A stretch of DNA of 63,980 nucleotides from Candidatus Schekmanbacteria bacterium (GTDB taxonomy: Bacteria; CSSED10-310; JACPHN01): contig JACPHN010000098.1 of the NCBI GenBank assembly GCA_016188575.1, forward strand, positions 1-63,980, written 5' to 3'. Positions 16,243 through 25,713 of the stretch are shown in pieces. Position 1 is the stretch's first letter. Every line of letters begins with the position of its first letter. The notes below the pieces were generated by a model. That model saw nothing but the letters and a program-made list of their open reading frames with translations, was not told where the DNA came from and did not search any database. Position numbers and translations under genes: made by a program.

Positions 16243-17637
16243 TCAGGAAAACACGATATCGCCGGCGAGCACCGCGCCGGACGGAATGACCGAGCGCTTG
16301 TCGCCTGCGCTGCGACACTGGCACCGACCGGCCACGGACACGCCATGACTCCACTCCAGGTCACCGCTGATGGAGAGCCGCTCGCAATGCAGGAGTGAGG
16401 GAGGTCCGCAGGGGAAACGCGCCTCGAAATCGCCGATGAATCGATAGTAGCAATCGTCCAGCTCGACGATCGGCGGCGCGGTGCGGTGGGGATGAAGCGT
16501 CACCTGGTAGCGATCGTCGAGAGTGAAGGCATCAGAGCGCAGAACGAGCAGGTCGCTGGTCGTTTTCACCGGCAAGAACCGGCTCCGCGGTACATGAATC
16601 GCGCCAGCGCGCTCGAACGCGGCAATCGCTGAGCCCATGGCCGTTTCGAGCTGATACGCCAGAGGCGAGTCGGGGTTGCTGGGGTCGATGGGTTTTACGT
16701 TGCGGATCATCGGCAGCCCCAGCACGCCGCCACGCTCGCGCAAGGCATCGTGCAGTGCGGCCAGGTCCAGCCACAAGTTGTTGGTGTTGAAAAAGCGATG
16801 CCGTTGCCAGTCCTCGAACGCCGCCAGGTCGTCGGCCGGACACTGGGCGCGCTCGCGAAGTAGGAGACGTCCGTCCGCCCGACGCGCGAGGTGGCCGCCC
16901 TTGCGGTCGGCCTCGCAGCGATCCGCGACCTCCATCGCAAAAGCGAGGTCGCTGAGCGCGAACCACCCCAGGATCGACAGATCCAGAGTGGCGCCGAGAT
17001 TGTCGGCATTGGACACGAACGCAAACCGATAGCCGGCCGCAAGGAGCAAGTCCAGGGCACCCGATGACAGCAGCGCGGCGTACAGGTCGCCGTGTCCTGG
17101 TGGACACCACTCCAGCCCCGGATCGGCCGGCCAGAGCGCCGGTGCCAGATCGGAGGCGCGGACTTTCGGCACACGGTGCTGCATGAAATCCAGCGGCAAG
17201 TCGACGTCGAGATCGTACGCCGCAAGATGCGCCAGCGTGTCGGACCGCGTCCGAAAGCTGTTCATCAACAGCAGGGGGAGGCGGCAGGCATGCTGATCGC
17301 GCAGCCAGAGGAGCTGGCGAGCGATGATGTCCAGGAAGGTGAGGCCGCCCTTGGCCACAAGCAAGGACTTGGCTCGCGACATTCCCATCGACGTCGCCAG
17401 TCCGCCGTTGAGCTTGATCACCACGGTCGCGGGCAGCGCTGAAAGGCCCGCGGATGCGGACGCCGGCAAGCCGAGGAACGAAGGAAGCTCCGTGACGGAC
17501 TCGATCTCCGCTTCCGCGATCAGGCCATCGCCGCCCCGTCGAAGCTGCTCGTAATAGTGCGCAAACGTGGCGATCGCGATTTCGGGCTGCGCCGCCTCGC
17601 GCATGCGCTCGACAAACGGATCAACGGGCCTGGACAT
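16243..17637 (-). CDS. UTP-glucose-1-phosphate uridylyltransferase, eukaryotic-type UDPGP family
   Basis: 464 residues. The nucleotide-binding motif is VIKLNGGLATSMGMSRAKSL (the LNGGLGTxMG class, here GGLATSMG). Further family landmarks are LLLMNSFRTRSDT, WCPPGHGDLYAAL, FVSNADNLGA, RFFNTNNLWLDLAAL and FLPVKTTSDLLVLRSD. It makes UDP-glucose (or UDP-GlcNAc) for envelope polysaccharides and differs from the GalU type common in bacteria. Possible link to the heptose/LPS genes at 23-27 kb. Confidence 0.9.
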   Translation of the reverse strand: MSRPVDPFVERMREAAQPEIAIATFAHYYEQLRRGGDGLIAEAEIESVTELPSFLGLPASASAGLSALPATVVIKLNGGLATSMGMSRAKSLLVAKGGLTFLDIIARQLLWLRDQHACRLPLLLMNSFRTRSDTLAHLAAYDLDVDLPLDFMQHRVPKVRASDLAPALWPADPGLEWCPPGHGDLYAALLSSGALDLLLAAGYRFAFVSNADNLGATLDLSILGWFALSDLAFAMEVADRCEADRKGGHLARRADGRLLLRERAQCPADDLAAFEDWQRHRFFNTNNLWLDLAALHDALRERGGVLGLPMIRNVKPIDPSNPDSPLAYQLETAMGSAIAAFERAGAIHVPRSRFLPVKTTSDLLVLRSDAFTLDDRYQVTLHPHRTAPPIVELDDCYYRFIGDFEARFPCGPPSLLHCERLSISGDLEWSHGVSVAGRCQCRSAGDKRSVIPSGAVLAGDIVFS

Positions 17638-17682
17638 TCGATTCGCCTCTCATGGTTGCGTCTCCTTGGCGCGCCAGCACCC

Positions 17683-18573
17683 TCATGGGCAAGCCCGCCG
17701 CCACTCGCCCCGCCCGTCCGGTTCCACCCGGATGCTCTCGACCACGGGGTCGTGCGCGAAGACCAGCCGCCAGCCGCTGCGCGCTGCCTCCGAGAGCAGC
17801 TCGCGTTTTTCCTGGCAGGTCTTCACGGGGTTCAGATCGTATCCCATTACGTACGGGATCCGCAGGTGGCCAAGCGTTGGAATCAGGTCCGCCAGGAAAA
17901 GATAGGTGTCCGCTTCAGATCGAACCAATACGCACGCCATACCCGGCGTATGGCCGCAGCGTGGGATCAGACTGACACCGGGGAACAGCTCGGTCAAGCC
18001 ATCGTGCAAGACCAACTCGGGAGCAGCGCCGCCAGCGGCAAGAAAACGGAAATTTTCGTCGCGGTAGCTGCCGGCGTCGCGTTCGCTAGGGCGGTTGGCC
18101 CAGCTCCAGTTTTCGCGCAGAACGTGGTGACAGGCTCGGGGAAAGGCGGGAACGTTGGCGAGCGGATCACCGTCGACGGGGTGCCGGCGGGTCAGGCCGC
18201 CCGCGTGGTCAAAATGCAAGTGCGTGAGAATGACGTGGTTGACGTCAGCAGTAGTAAGGCCAAGCGAGCGCAGCCCGGCATCCATGCCGGTACTGCTCGC
18301 GGGGGCCTCTGCGCTACCCGGGCGGAGGCGATAGATTTCACGGCTTTTCGCGTCCCACTTGTCGCCCATGCCCGTGTCCACCAGGATGATGCCGGCAGTG
18401 GGGTGGCGAATGACGAGACAGCGCGCGGACATGTCAATGCGGTTGAGCTCGTCCGCGGGATTTCCGCGTTGCCACAGCGGTTTGGGAATGATCCCGAACA
18501 TGGCGCCGCCGTCAAGGCGAAAATGCGCCTCGACGAGGGTATCTATGGTGACGGCCGCCGCGGTGTGGAACAT
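17683..18573 (-). CDS. Metallo-beta-lactamase fold hydrolase (lactonase-like)
   Basis: 296 residues. Complete metal site THLHFDHAGG, LIPRCGHTPGM and LFLADLIPT; the opening DMSARCLVIRHPTAGIILVD followed by TGMG is typical of AHL-lactonase-like/MBL-fold enzymes. It has no signal peptide, so it is cytoplasmic. It is divergent from the ArsS-like gene with about 270 nt between their likely starts. Substrate not predictable. Confidence 0.85.
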   Translation of the reverse strand: MFHTAAAVTIDTLVEAHFRLDGGAMFGIIPKPLWQRGNPADELNRIDMSARCLVIRHPTAGIILVDTGMGDKWDAKSREIYRLRPGSAEAPASSTGMDAGLRSLGLTTADVNHVILTHLHFDHAGGLTRRHPVDGDPLANVPAFPRACHHVLRENWSWANRPSERDAGSYRDENFRFLAAGGAAPELVLHDGLTELFPGVSLIPRCGHTPGMACVLVRSEADTYLFLADLIPTLGHLRIPYVMGYDLNPVKTCQEKRELLSEAARSGWRLVFAHDPVVESIRVEPDGRGEWRRACP

Positions 18574-18841
18574 GGAGCCATCCCGATGACTGACAAATCG
18601 TTCGTGGACCTGAGCGCGTGTGACTACCGAGCCGGGCTTACCACCGATCGCGCCGCACCGGCAACTGTCGGCGACCGTTGCGGGCTGGCAGTCTCAGCCG
18701 CTATGCTCAGTCGCACCAAATCCGGCGGTTCGCCGGGCGCTGGTCCGGCCTCCGCACCGTCCTGTCGACACCTGCGGCAAACGCGGCGACGGCGGCGCTC
18801 CTTTTCGCCTCGTCCCGCCCCGCGTGGAGCATACGAAAGCC

Positions 18842-19873
18842 ATGAGCCATGCTGTCCTCCCCGCGTCCGAGCGCGGAGTCTCCGAAGCACCCAGAGCGTT
18901 TGACCAGGCCCTGCGCCAGAGCGGCCGCGCCGGCCTCCGCCGCGCCGAGACGCGCACGCTGCAAGTAAACATGGGCAAGCTGTGCAATCAAGCGTGCGTT
19001 CATTGCCACGTAGAGGCGGGACCCAAGCGCACGGAAATCATGCAACAGCCTACGGCGGAGCGGATCATCGAGCTGCTGTCGGCAAGCCCCGCCGTGCAGT
19101 GCCTGGACGTGACCGGCGGCGCTCCGGAGCTGAACCCGAGTTTTCGCTGGCTGGTCAGGGCGGCGCGCGAGCGCTCCGTGCATGTCATGGACCGCTGCAA
19201 CCTTAGCGTGCTGCTGGAGCCGGGCATGCACGACCTCGTCGACTTTCTCGCCAAGCACGCCGTCGAAATCGTGGCGAGCATGCCGTGCTATCTCCAGGAC
19301 AATGTTGACAAACAGCGCGGCAAAGGCGTTTTCGCCAAGAGCGTTGCCGCGCTGCGGCGGCTGAACGAGCGCGGTTACGGAATGTCAGGGACCGGCCTGC
19401 GCCTGTCCCTCGTCTACAATCCGGGCGCCGACGTGCTTCCGCCGCCACAGGCAAAGCTGGAAGCGGCGTACCGGGAAAACCTCGGCAGCGGCTACGGCAT
19501 TTCCTTTAGCAGGGTGTTGACGATGACGAACATGCCGATCAACAGGTTCGCCACGTGGCTCCAACAGCGAGGGCGCTACGACTCCTACATGGGCCTCCTC
19601 GCGCGGAGCTTCAACCCCTTGACGGTAGACGAGGTGATGTGCCGGAGCCTGGTGAGCGTCGGATGGGAGGGAACCCTGTTCGACTGCGATTTCAACCAGA
19701 TGCTGGACATGCCGTTGAGCAATGGCGCGGGGCGCGGCGAGCCGCTGACCATCTGGAAGCTGCGCTCGCTGGCCGAGCTGACAGACAGAGCGGTGGCTCT
19801 CGGAAATCATTGCTTCGGCTGCACCGCCGGTGCGGGCTCGAGCTGCGGAGGCGCGCTGCAAGAATCGGCCTGA
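18842..19873 (+). CDS. arsS: ArsS-like radical SAM protein
   Basis: 343 residues from the ATG at 18842; the open frame extends to 18620 but the extra part is not protein-like. The cluster motif is CNQACVHCHVEAGPKR, preceded by LQVNMGKL, and DVTGGAPELNPSFRWLV follows; these are the hallmarks of the arsenosugar biosynthesis ArsS family. The C-terminus has extra Cys in LFDCDFNQMLDMPL and HCFGCTAGAGSSCGGAL, as in family members with auxiliary clusters. ArsS forms a dimethylarsinoyl-deoxyadenosine intermediate. No ArsM methyltransferase is adjacent, so the role here may differ. Confidence 0.85.
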   Translation: MSHAVLPASERGVSEAPRAFDQALRQSGRAGLRRAETRTLQVNMGKLCNQACVHCHVEAGPKRTEIMQQPTAERIIELLSASPAVQCLDVTGGAPELNPSFRWLVRAARERSVHVMDRCNLSVLLEPGMHDLVDFLAKHAVEIVASMPCYLQDNVDKQRGKGVFAKSVAALRRLNERGYGMSGTGLRLSLVYNPGADVLPPPQAKLEAAYRENLGSGYGISFSRVLTMTNMPINRFATWLQQRGRYDSYMGLLARSFNPLTVDEVMCRSLVSVGWEGTLFDCDFNQMLDMPLSNGAGRGEPLTIWKLRSLAELTDRAVALGNHCFGCTAGAGSSCGGALQESA

Positions 19874-20064
19874 GTGCCTGGCACCGAGCACGGAGGGGCA
19901 GAGCGCCCCGGCCTCAAACTTCCGCTACTTGCCTTCCTCGGAAGGCTACCGAATTGCCGGGCCGACTGTCAAATGCACACGTCCCGACCGCGGCAGCAGC
20001 ACCGCTTGCCAGCCCCAATCACCCCCCGACCACCCCAGGGAGCAACGCCACGCTCAGGACCACT

Positions 20065-21096
20065 CTAGAGTTTCCAGGCATGGCTGTGGAACCGGCGAAT
20101 TTCTTCCACGGCGCGATCGCCCACATGGCTGGGGACCCGGGCAGAGGGCGGCGTGCGCCCAGTCGCCACTTCGAGCACGGCGCGGATGCTCGTTGTCAGG
20201 CCGATCAGATCATAGCCGCCCTCGAGGACGAAGACGACCTTCCCGCCACAGCACTCGGCCGCGATTGCGCACACGATCGCGGCGAGGTACGCAAATCCTT
20301 CCGTCGAGACGTTCATGTCGGCGAGCGGATCGCGGCGGTGTGCGTCGAACCCCGCGGACACGAGCACGAGCTCGGGATCGTAGCGCGCGCCGAGAGGACC
20401 GAGGACGCGATCGAAGAGCGCGGCGTAGTCTCCATCCGCAAGCTCAGGCGGTAGCGGAGCGTTGACGGTGAAACCCAGTCCGGCTTCCGCGCCGACTTCC
20501 GCGAGCGCCCCCGTTCCCGGATAAAACGGATACCGGTGCGCGTTGAAGACCAGCACCTGCGGCGAGTCATAGAAAGCCTGCTGCGTGCCATTTCCGTGGT
20601 GGACATCCCAATCCACGATCAGGATGCGCTCCAGACCGCGCTGAGTCAGCGCGTGTCGGGCGGCGATGGCGACGTTGTTGAAGAAGCAGAACCCCATGGC
20701 GCGGTCGCGTTCGGCGTGATGACCTGGGGGCCGGCCAAGCGCGAAGGCGGCGCTCGCCTTACCCGCGAGGACAGCGTCGACGGCGGCGATAGCGCCACCG
20801 GCCGCGAGCAATGCCGCGTCGACCGACCGCGGTGAGGTCACCGTATCGGGATCGAAGTGCGCCACGCGACCGCGCTGGGCGAGCACGGAATCTATATAGG
20901 CGGGCTGGTGCACGGCGCGCAGCGATTCTACCTCGGCGGCCACCGCTGCGCGCTCGCGCACGCTGGTGATCGGCGCCTCCCGCAGGCTGTCGAGCACCAC
21001 GCGGAGGCGGTCGGGTCGCTCCGGGTGGCCTTCCCCCGGGTCGTGATCCACCATTCGCTCCTCGGTGACGACGAGCACATCAACCGGTTCAGGCAC
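20065..21096 (-). CDS. Histone deacetylase-like amidohydrolase
   Basis: 343 residues from a GTG with AAGGGA close upstream. The catalytic set is intact: [55 protein letters not shown] and VLEGGYDL. Bacterial members of the HDAC/AcuC/APAH family remove acetyl groups from polyamines, proteins or other amides using zinc. A strong promoter lies upstream (21155-21183). Convergent with arsS; the 190 nt between their stops shows no clear terminator. Confidence 0.92.
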   Translation of the reverse strand: MPEPVDVLVVTEERMVDHDPGEGHPERPDRLRVVLDSLREAPITSVRERAAVAAEVESLRAVHQPAYIDSVLAQRGRVAHFDPDTVTSPRSVDAALLAAGGAIAAVDAVLAGKASAAFALGRPPGHHAERDRAMGFCFFNNVAIAARHALTQRGLERILIVDWDVHHGNGTQQAFYDSPQVLVFNAHRYPFYPGTGALAEVGAEAGLGFTVNAPLPPELADGDYAALFDRVLGPLGARYDPELVLVSAGFDAHRRDPLADMNVSTEGFAYLAAIVCAIAAECCGGKVVFVLEGGYDLIGLTTSIRAVLEVATGRTPPSARVPSHVGDRAVEEIRRFHSHAWKL

Positions 21097-21154
21097 AGCA
21101 TCCCTTCTCTTCGCGCTGCGTGCTTGCGCTGCTTCGCCATTTGGTTCTGGTGCT

Positions 21155-21183
21155 ACTATACCGAGGGCGCCGGCCGTTCACAA
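21155..21183 (-). promoter_or_regulatory. Strong sigma70-type promoter for the HDAC-like gene
   Basis: On the minus strand TTGTGA (21183-21178), a 17-nt spacer, and TATAGT (21160-21155). The start codon is about 58 nt downstream. Best consensus match seen in the window. Confidence 0.65.
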
Positions 21184-21288
21184 TCCGGTGTTGTGCGGGG
21201 TGGCGGTCTTCTCCGCCGGCGGAATCCATGATACACTGCGGACGCACGTAAGATATCTCCACTTCTGGCATCTCCTCCTTCACTAAGC

Positions 21289-22857
21289 ATGTCAATGGGA
21301 CCTTTCTTGGCACAAAACCTACCCCCTGAAAAACTTCTCGCGTTGCCGGACGTCGAGAGCGCGGAAGCCTACGGCGCTCTGGAACGTGAGCTGCTTCGCC
21401 ACGTCATTTCCAACGGCCCCCCCCCACCGCACCGCAGCGTCTTCACCAACCGCACACTGAGACTCGAAAAGATCCGGTACGTGGGATTCGACCTCGACTG
21501 GACGCTCGCGGACTACGTTCGCTCCACCACCCTCGCGCTCATCTTCGATCTGAGCCGCGACCGCATGGTCCAGGATCTGGGCTACCCGGAGGCGCTGCGT
21601 GAGGTGCGCTTTGACTCGTCGTTTGCGAGGCGAGGCCTGCTGATCGATCGCCAGGCGGGCACGGTGATCAAGATGAACCGGCACCGCTTCGTCGGCCGCG
21701 CGTATCTGGGCAAGCGGCGCCTCGACGACAGCGAGCGCAAGCGCCTCTATCGCCACGACCCCATCAACCCGGCCAGCGACCGATTCTATCACGTGGACTC
21801 TCTCTTCGAGCTTCCCGAGGTCAACCTCTACGCTGAGCTCATCGAGCTCTCCCAGCGCCCCGAAAATCGCGAGCACTTCCCGGCGCCGGAGCGGATATTC
21901 GCTGACGTCCGTCAAATTGTGGACACGGTTCATCGCGATGGAACGCTCAAGAAGTTGATCCTTGCCGAGCCGCAACGGTTTCTCGAGCGCGACCGCGAGG
22001 TCGCCCTGGCGTTGCAGCGTTTCGCGCTTGGCGGCCGGCGCCTCATGCTCATCACCAACGCCGAGTGGTTCTACACGAAGGCCATCTGCAGCTACCTGTT
22101 CGACGGCATTCTGCCAGGAGTTCACTCCTGGCTCGATCTCTTCGATCTGGTAGTCGTGTCGGCGCGCAAACCGTCGTTCTTCAGATCGAAGGTGCCGTTT
22201 CAGCAAATTGACGCCGACGGTAAGGTGCTAGGATCCTGCACCCTGCCGTCGTGGAAGGGGACGTATACGGGCGGCTGCCGCGATGGCCTGGCCGGTCTGC
22301 TCGGCGACAACGGTGAGGAGGTGCTCTATGTCGGCGATCACATCCATAGCGACATCGTCGCGACCAAAATTGGATCGACCTGGCGAACGGCACTCATCGT
22401 CAGCGAGCTCGAGGAAGAGATCTTGCGTCGCGAGGAACTGGTGACGCAGGAACGGCAGCTTCTTCAGCTCAAGCGCGAGCTGTCGGCCCTCGGTCACCAG
22501 ATGGATGACGCCCGGGACGTGCTGACGCTCGAGCAAATGCTCGCGGCGCTTTCCAACAACGGCAGTGGGAACGAACGCTGTGCGCAGCTCGAGGTGTTGC
22601 TCGCCGACTACGAGCGGCGGCACCGGGAGCTACGCAGCCGCGCGGCGGCGCTGCGCGAGTATCTGTCGTCAAGCTTCAACCCTTATTGGGGGTCGGTGTT
22701 TCGTCAGGGCGGCAACAAGAGCCGCTTCGGCAACCAGGTCAGCGACTTTGCCTGCATATACAGCAGCCGCGTGAGCAACTTTGCTCGGTATGGCACTTTC
22801 CACTACTTTCGGGTCGGCCACGACGCGATGGTACACGAGGACGAGCCGGCGGCCTAG
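21289..22857 (+). CDS. HAD-family cytosolic IMP/GMP-type 5'-nucleotidase
   Basis: 522 residues. HAD motif I is VGFDLDWTLADY, with Trp replacing the usual Tyr of DMDYT; motif II is LMLITNAEWFYT, and motif III/IV is VLYVGDHIHSDI. The long insertions and C-terminal helical part fit the NT5C2-like HAD-IG group, which dephosphorylates purine nucleoside monophosphates. No clear Shine-Dalgarno is seen; an ATG six bases further on is equally possible. A TACACT at 21232-21237 may be a weak -10. Confidence 0.88.
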   Translation: MSMGPFLAQNLPPEKLLALPDVESAEAYGALERELLRHVISNGPPPPHRSVFTNRTLRLEKIRYVGFDLDWTLADYVRSTTLALIFDLSRDRMVQDLGYPEALREVRFDSSFARRGLLIDRQAGTVIKMNRHRFVGRAYLGKRRLDDSERKRLYRHDPINPASDRFYHVDSLFELPEVNLYAELIELSQRPENREHFPAPERIFADVRQIVDTVHRDGTLKKLILAEPQRFLERDREVALALQRFALGGRRLMLITNAEWFYTKAICSYLFDGILPGVHSWLDLFDLVVVSARKPSFFRSKVPFQQIDADGKVLGSCTLPSWKGTYTGGCRDGLAGLLGDNGEEVLYVGDHIHSDIVATKIGSTWRTALIVSELEEEILRREELVTQERQLLQLKRELSALGHQMDDARDVLTLEQMLAALSNNGSGNERCAQLEVLLADYERRHRELRSRAAALREYLSSSFNPYWGSVFRQGGNKSRFGNQVSDFACIYSSRVSNFARYGTFHYFRVGHDAMVHEDEPAA

Positions 22858-22887
22858 GGCGGCGTGCGGCCGGGGGCGAGCTTCCTG

Positions 22888-22999
22888 ATCCCCCGGCGTT
22901 CGGGCTAAAAGTTGCGGGGAAAGGGCATCACGAAGACCTGCCGCCTCACCTCCCCTCGCGATCGGGGGGAGAGACGGAGGGGTGCGCTGGAGGTGGGAA
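22888..22999 (+). repeat. MITE-like intergenic repeat, copy A
   Basis: Fills most of the gap between the nucleotidase and the GT9 gene. Conserved parts are GATCC at the left end, GCATCACGAAGACC, CCTCACCTCCCC and GACGGAGGGG, ending in a GGTGGGAA right end that is the degenerate mirror of the left. It aligns without large gaps over the first ~70 bp to the copies at 26977, 42280 and 60703. Confidence 0.7.
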
Positions 23000-23025
23000 C
23001 CGTCTAGAATTGGTTTGCCCTCGAT

Positions 23026-24135
23026 ATGGGAGGGCCGCAGCGGACTCTGCGGATCCAGGCCAGGGAGATGCGTCAGGTGAAAGAGCTGTCGCAGGATCGC
23101 ATCAGAAGCGTTGTCGTTCGGGCACCGAACTGGATCGGCGATTGCGTCATGGCGATGCCGGCCATGCAGATCATGCGCCAGGCCTTCCCGACGGCCCGCT
23201 TCGACGCGATCGCGCAACCGCTGGTGGCGGACGTCTTGGAGGCTGCGAAGCTCCGGCAAGGCACCGCATTGGCGGCGGAGGCGGTTGCGACTGGCGACCC
23301 GCAACTGTTCGATACCATTCACCGCATTCCCGTTGCGCGCGGCGTAAGCAAGCTTTCGGGGCTTGGCCGATCCGTCATGAGCGTGCGCAAGGACGTGCCC
23401 GGTCCCCGCCGCAGCCAGCTCGGCGTTTGCTTGCCGAATTCTTTCGAGTCTGCGCTGCTCCTGCGCCTTTTGGGTTGCCGATATCGGCTCGGAGTTGCGG
23501 CCGACGCGCGTGGCTGGTTGCTGACGCATGCCGTGCGGAAGCGACTCATTCCCGTGGGATGCCATCACTCGGAGTATTACTTGAGCATCCTGGCAGCGGT
23601 TGGCATATCCGGCGAGGCCATGCGGCCGGCGCTCGCCGTACCCCAGCGTGGCCGCGAAGAGGCCCGCCTGCTGCTGTCCGCGTGCGGGGTCGTCTCGGAG
23701 GTCGACATCGCGGGCCCGACTCGCCTCGCGCTGACCCGCGACGCCGGCCGGCGGGCTCCGCTGATCGTCATGCACCCGGGAGCAGCGTTTGGCGACGCCA
23801 AGCGGTGGGGTCCCGAGGGATTCGCCGCGGTCGCCGCGCAGGCCGTCAACATTCTCGGCTCGGCGGACGTCGTCGTCAGCAACGACTCGGGTCCCATGCA
23901 CCTGGCCGCGGCTCTGGGCACTCCCGTCATTGCCGTATTCGGCCCCACCAACCCAACCCGAACAGGGCCGCTCGGACCGGGCCACACGATCATCAGCAAG
24001 CACGTCGAATGCAGCCCGTGCGAGCTTGTGAGCTGCCCGATCGATCACCGGTGCATGACACTCATTTCGGAGAAGGAGATATTCGGTGCTCTGGCCGCCA
24101 CGCTGGCAGCGAGCCGCCGCGTGGTCAGCCGCTAG
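23026..24135 (+). CDS. GT9 glycosyltransferase, heptosyltransferase II-like, with internal shortening
   Basis: 369 residues. WaaF signatures: VVVRAPNWIGDCVMAMPAM, CLPNSFESALLLRLLG, MHPGAAFGDAKRWGPEGFAA, SNDSGPMHLAAALGTPVIAV and FGPTNPTRTGPLGPGH. It adds heptose to the LPS inner core at the inner face of the membrane. Odd: between the GPEGF segment and VVVSNDSG only about 17 residues remain, where family members usually have 60-70 (the strand-helix unit before the nucleotide-sugar site). An extra stretch lies around residues 75-130. ATG at 23068 is an alternative start. Activity may be altered. Confidence 0.82.
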   Translation: MGGPQRTLRIQAREMRQVKELSQDRIRSVVVRAPNWIGDCVMAMPAMQIMRQAFPTARFDAIAQPLVADVLEAAKLRQGTALAAEAVATGDPQLFDTIHRIPVARGVSKLSGLGRSVMSVRKDVPGPRRSQLGVCLPNSFESALLLRLLGCRYRLGVAADARGWLLTHAVRKRLIPVGCHHSEYYLSILAAVGISGEAMRPALAVPQRGREEARLLLSACGVVSEVDIAGPTRLALTRDAGRRAPLIVMHPGAAFGDAKRWGPEGFAAVAAQAVNILGSADVVVSNDSGPMHLAAALGTPVIAVFGPTNPTRTGPLGPGHTIISKHVECSPCELVSCPIDHRCMTLISEKEIFGALAATLAASRRVVSR

Positions 24136-24165
24136 CCGCGGGCTTGAGCCGGCGCACCGGACGCC

Positions 24166-25197
24166 ATGAACACGACCGTCGACTCCGCCGCGCTCTGCCG
24201 GTTCATCGATCGCTTTTCCGGAATTCCCACCATCGTAGCGGGCGATCTTATTGTAGATGCTTATCTTTCAGGTGTGACCTCACGCGTCTCCCGCGAGGCG
24301 CCGGTGCTGATTCTGCGATACCAGGACGAGCGCCTCGCGCCGGGTGGAGCGGCGAACGCCGCCGCGAATCTTCGCGACCTGGGCGGAGATGTGTGCGTCC
24401 TGGGAGCGGTGGGCGCCGACGCGGGCGGGGAGGCGCTTCGCGACGAGCTGCGGCGGCGCGGGATCGGCGTCGAAGATGTAGTCGTGATACCCGATCGCCC
24501 GACCACGACGAAGATGCGCATCCTGGCCGGGGGACACCACACGGTATCCCAACAGGTCATCCGCATTGATCGCGAGGCCGATGGGCCGCTGCCGGCGACG
24601 CTGCAGCAGGAGCTGCGGGAGCGGTTTCTCCGGCGGGTCCGCGAATGCGCCGCCGTGGTCATCTCGGACTACGGGCTGGGCGTCGTGTCCGCCGACCTCA
24701 TCGCGGCCGTCAATGATCTGGCGCGCGCCGATTGGAGCGTTCCCCCGGTGCTCGTCGATTCCCAAACGAGGTTTGCGCTCTTTCGCGGTGTAGCGTCGTT
24801 GACGCCCAACGAGACCGAAGCCGCCGCCGCGCTGTCGCGCCCTATTCCCGAGACCGAAGAGGACCTCGAGCGGCTGGGACGCGAGCTGCTCGGCCAGACC
24901 GCAGCGGGCTCTCTGTTGATCACGCGCGGCAGCCGCGGCATGAGCCTGTTCGAACCTGGGAACCGGCGCATCGACATCGCGATCTTCGGCGACGCCGAGA
25001 TCGCGGATGTAACGGGGGCTGGCGATACGGTCATTGCCGCCTTCACACTATCGCTTGCCGCGGGCGCATCGCATCGCGAAGCCGCGGCGATCGCCAACGT
25101 CGCCGCCGGGCTCGTCGTCAAGAAACGCGGGACCGCGACCGTGTCGCGTGGCGAGCTTCTCGAGGCGATGCGCGGCGCGGGTAGGGTTCCGGGGTGA
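24166..25197 (+). CDS. rfaE1: D-glycero-beta-D-manno-heptose-7-phosphate kinase (PfkB family)
   Basis: 343 residues. Ribokinase/PfkB marks: VAGDLIVDAYLSG at the start, APGGAANAAANLRDLG, SLTPNETEAAAAL, and the ATP/anion-hole motif DVTGAGDTVIAAFTLSLAAG. It phosphorylates heptose-7-phosphate at C1 in ADP-heptose synthesis. The stand-alone kinase followed by a stand-alone adenylyltransferase is the split version of HldE. The stop overlaps the GTG of the next gene (GTGA). Confidence 0.93.
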   Translation: MNTTVDSAALCRFIDRFSGIPTIVAGDLIVDAYLSGVTSRVSREAPVLILRYQDERLAPGGAANAAANLRDLGGDVCVLGAVGADAGGEALRDELRRRGIGVEDVVVIPDRPTTTKMRILAGGHHTVSQQVIRIDREADGPLPATLQQELRERFLRRVRECAAVVISDYGLGVVSADLIAAVNDLARADWSVPPVLVDSQTRFALFRGVASLTPNETEAAAALSRPIPETEEDLERLGRELLGQTAAGSLLITRGSRGMSLFEPGNRRIDIAIFGDAEIADVTGAGDTVIAAFTLSLAAGASHREAAAIANVAAGLVVKKRGTATVSRGELLEAMRGAGRVPG

Positions 25198-25697
25198 GAG
25201 AATCAGCCGCCAAGGTCACCACGCTCGCCGACCTCATGCGGGTGCTGCCTGAGGTGCGGTCCCGTGGTGCGCGCGTCGTCCTGGCCAACGGCTGCTTCGA
25301 CTTGCTGCACGTTGGACATCTGCGCTATCTGCAGGCGGCCCGCGACTGTGGCGACGTGCTCGTTGTCGCCATCAACGCGGACGCGTCGGTGCGCGCGCTC
25401 AAGGGCCCGGGACGCCCCTTGACACCCGAGCACGAGCGCGCCGAGCTCGTCGCCGGCTTCTCGTGCGTGGATTTCGTGATCGTCTTCAAGGAGCCGGACG
25501 TAACCGGCATCCTGAAGGAGCTGCGGCCCGACGTGCACGCCAAGGGCACCGACTACTCCGCGGATACAGTGCCGGAGCGCCACGCCGCTCGGGAGCTCGG
25601 GATCCGCGTTGCCATCACGGGAGATGCCAAGAGCCATGCCACCAGGGACCTCATCCGCCTGGCCGCCGCGGCGACCGGTGGCAAGGAATCCCGCTGA
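25194..25697 (+). CDS. rfaE2: D-glycero-beta-D-manno-heptose 1-phosphate adenylyltransferase
   Basis: 167 residues from a GTG overlapping the kinase stop. Nucleotidyltransferase motif VLANGCFDLLHVGHLRYLQA (HxGH), VVAINADASVRALKG and VHAKGTDYSADTVPE match RfaE domain II. It makes ADP-heptose (after phosphatase action) for the two GT9 transferases on either side. The GmhA, GmhB and HldD steps are not encoded in the window. Confidence 0.93.
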   Translation: MRESAAKVTTLADLMRVLPEVRSRGARVVLANGCFDLLHVGHLRYLQAARDCGDVLVVAINADASVRALKGPGRPLTPEHERAELVAGFSCVDFVIVFKEPDVTGILKELRPDVHAKGTDYSADTVPERHAARELGIRVAITGDAKSHATRDLIRLAAAATGGKESR

Positions 25698-25713
25698 TCC
25701 AACCGGGTGACGA

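Noticed and set aside
18620-18841. Upstream extension of the ArsS-like gene
   Set aside because: The added 74 residues lack ArsS similarity, overlap the divergent promoter region and have no typical start signals.
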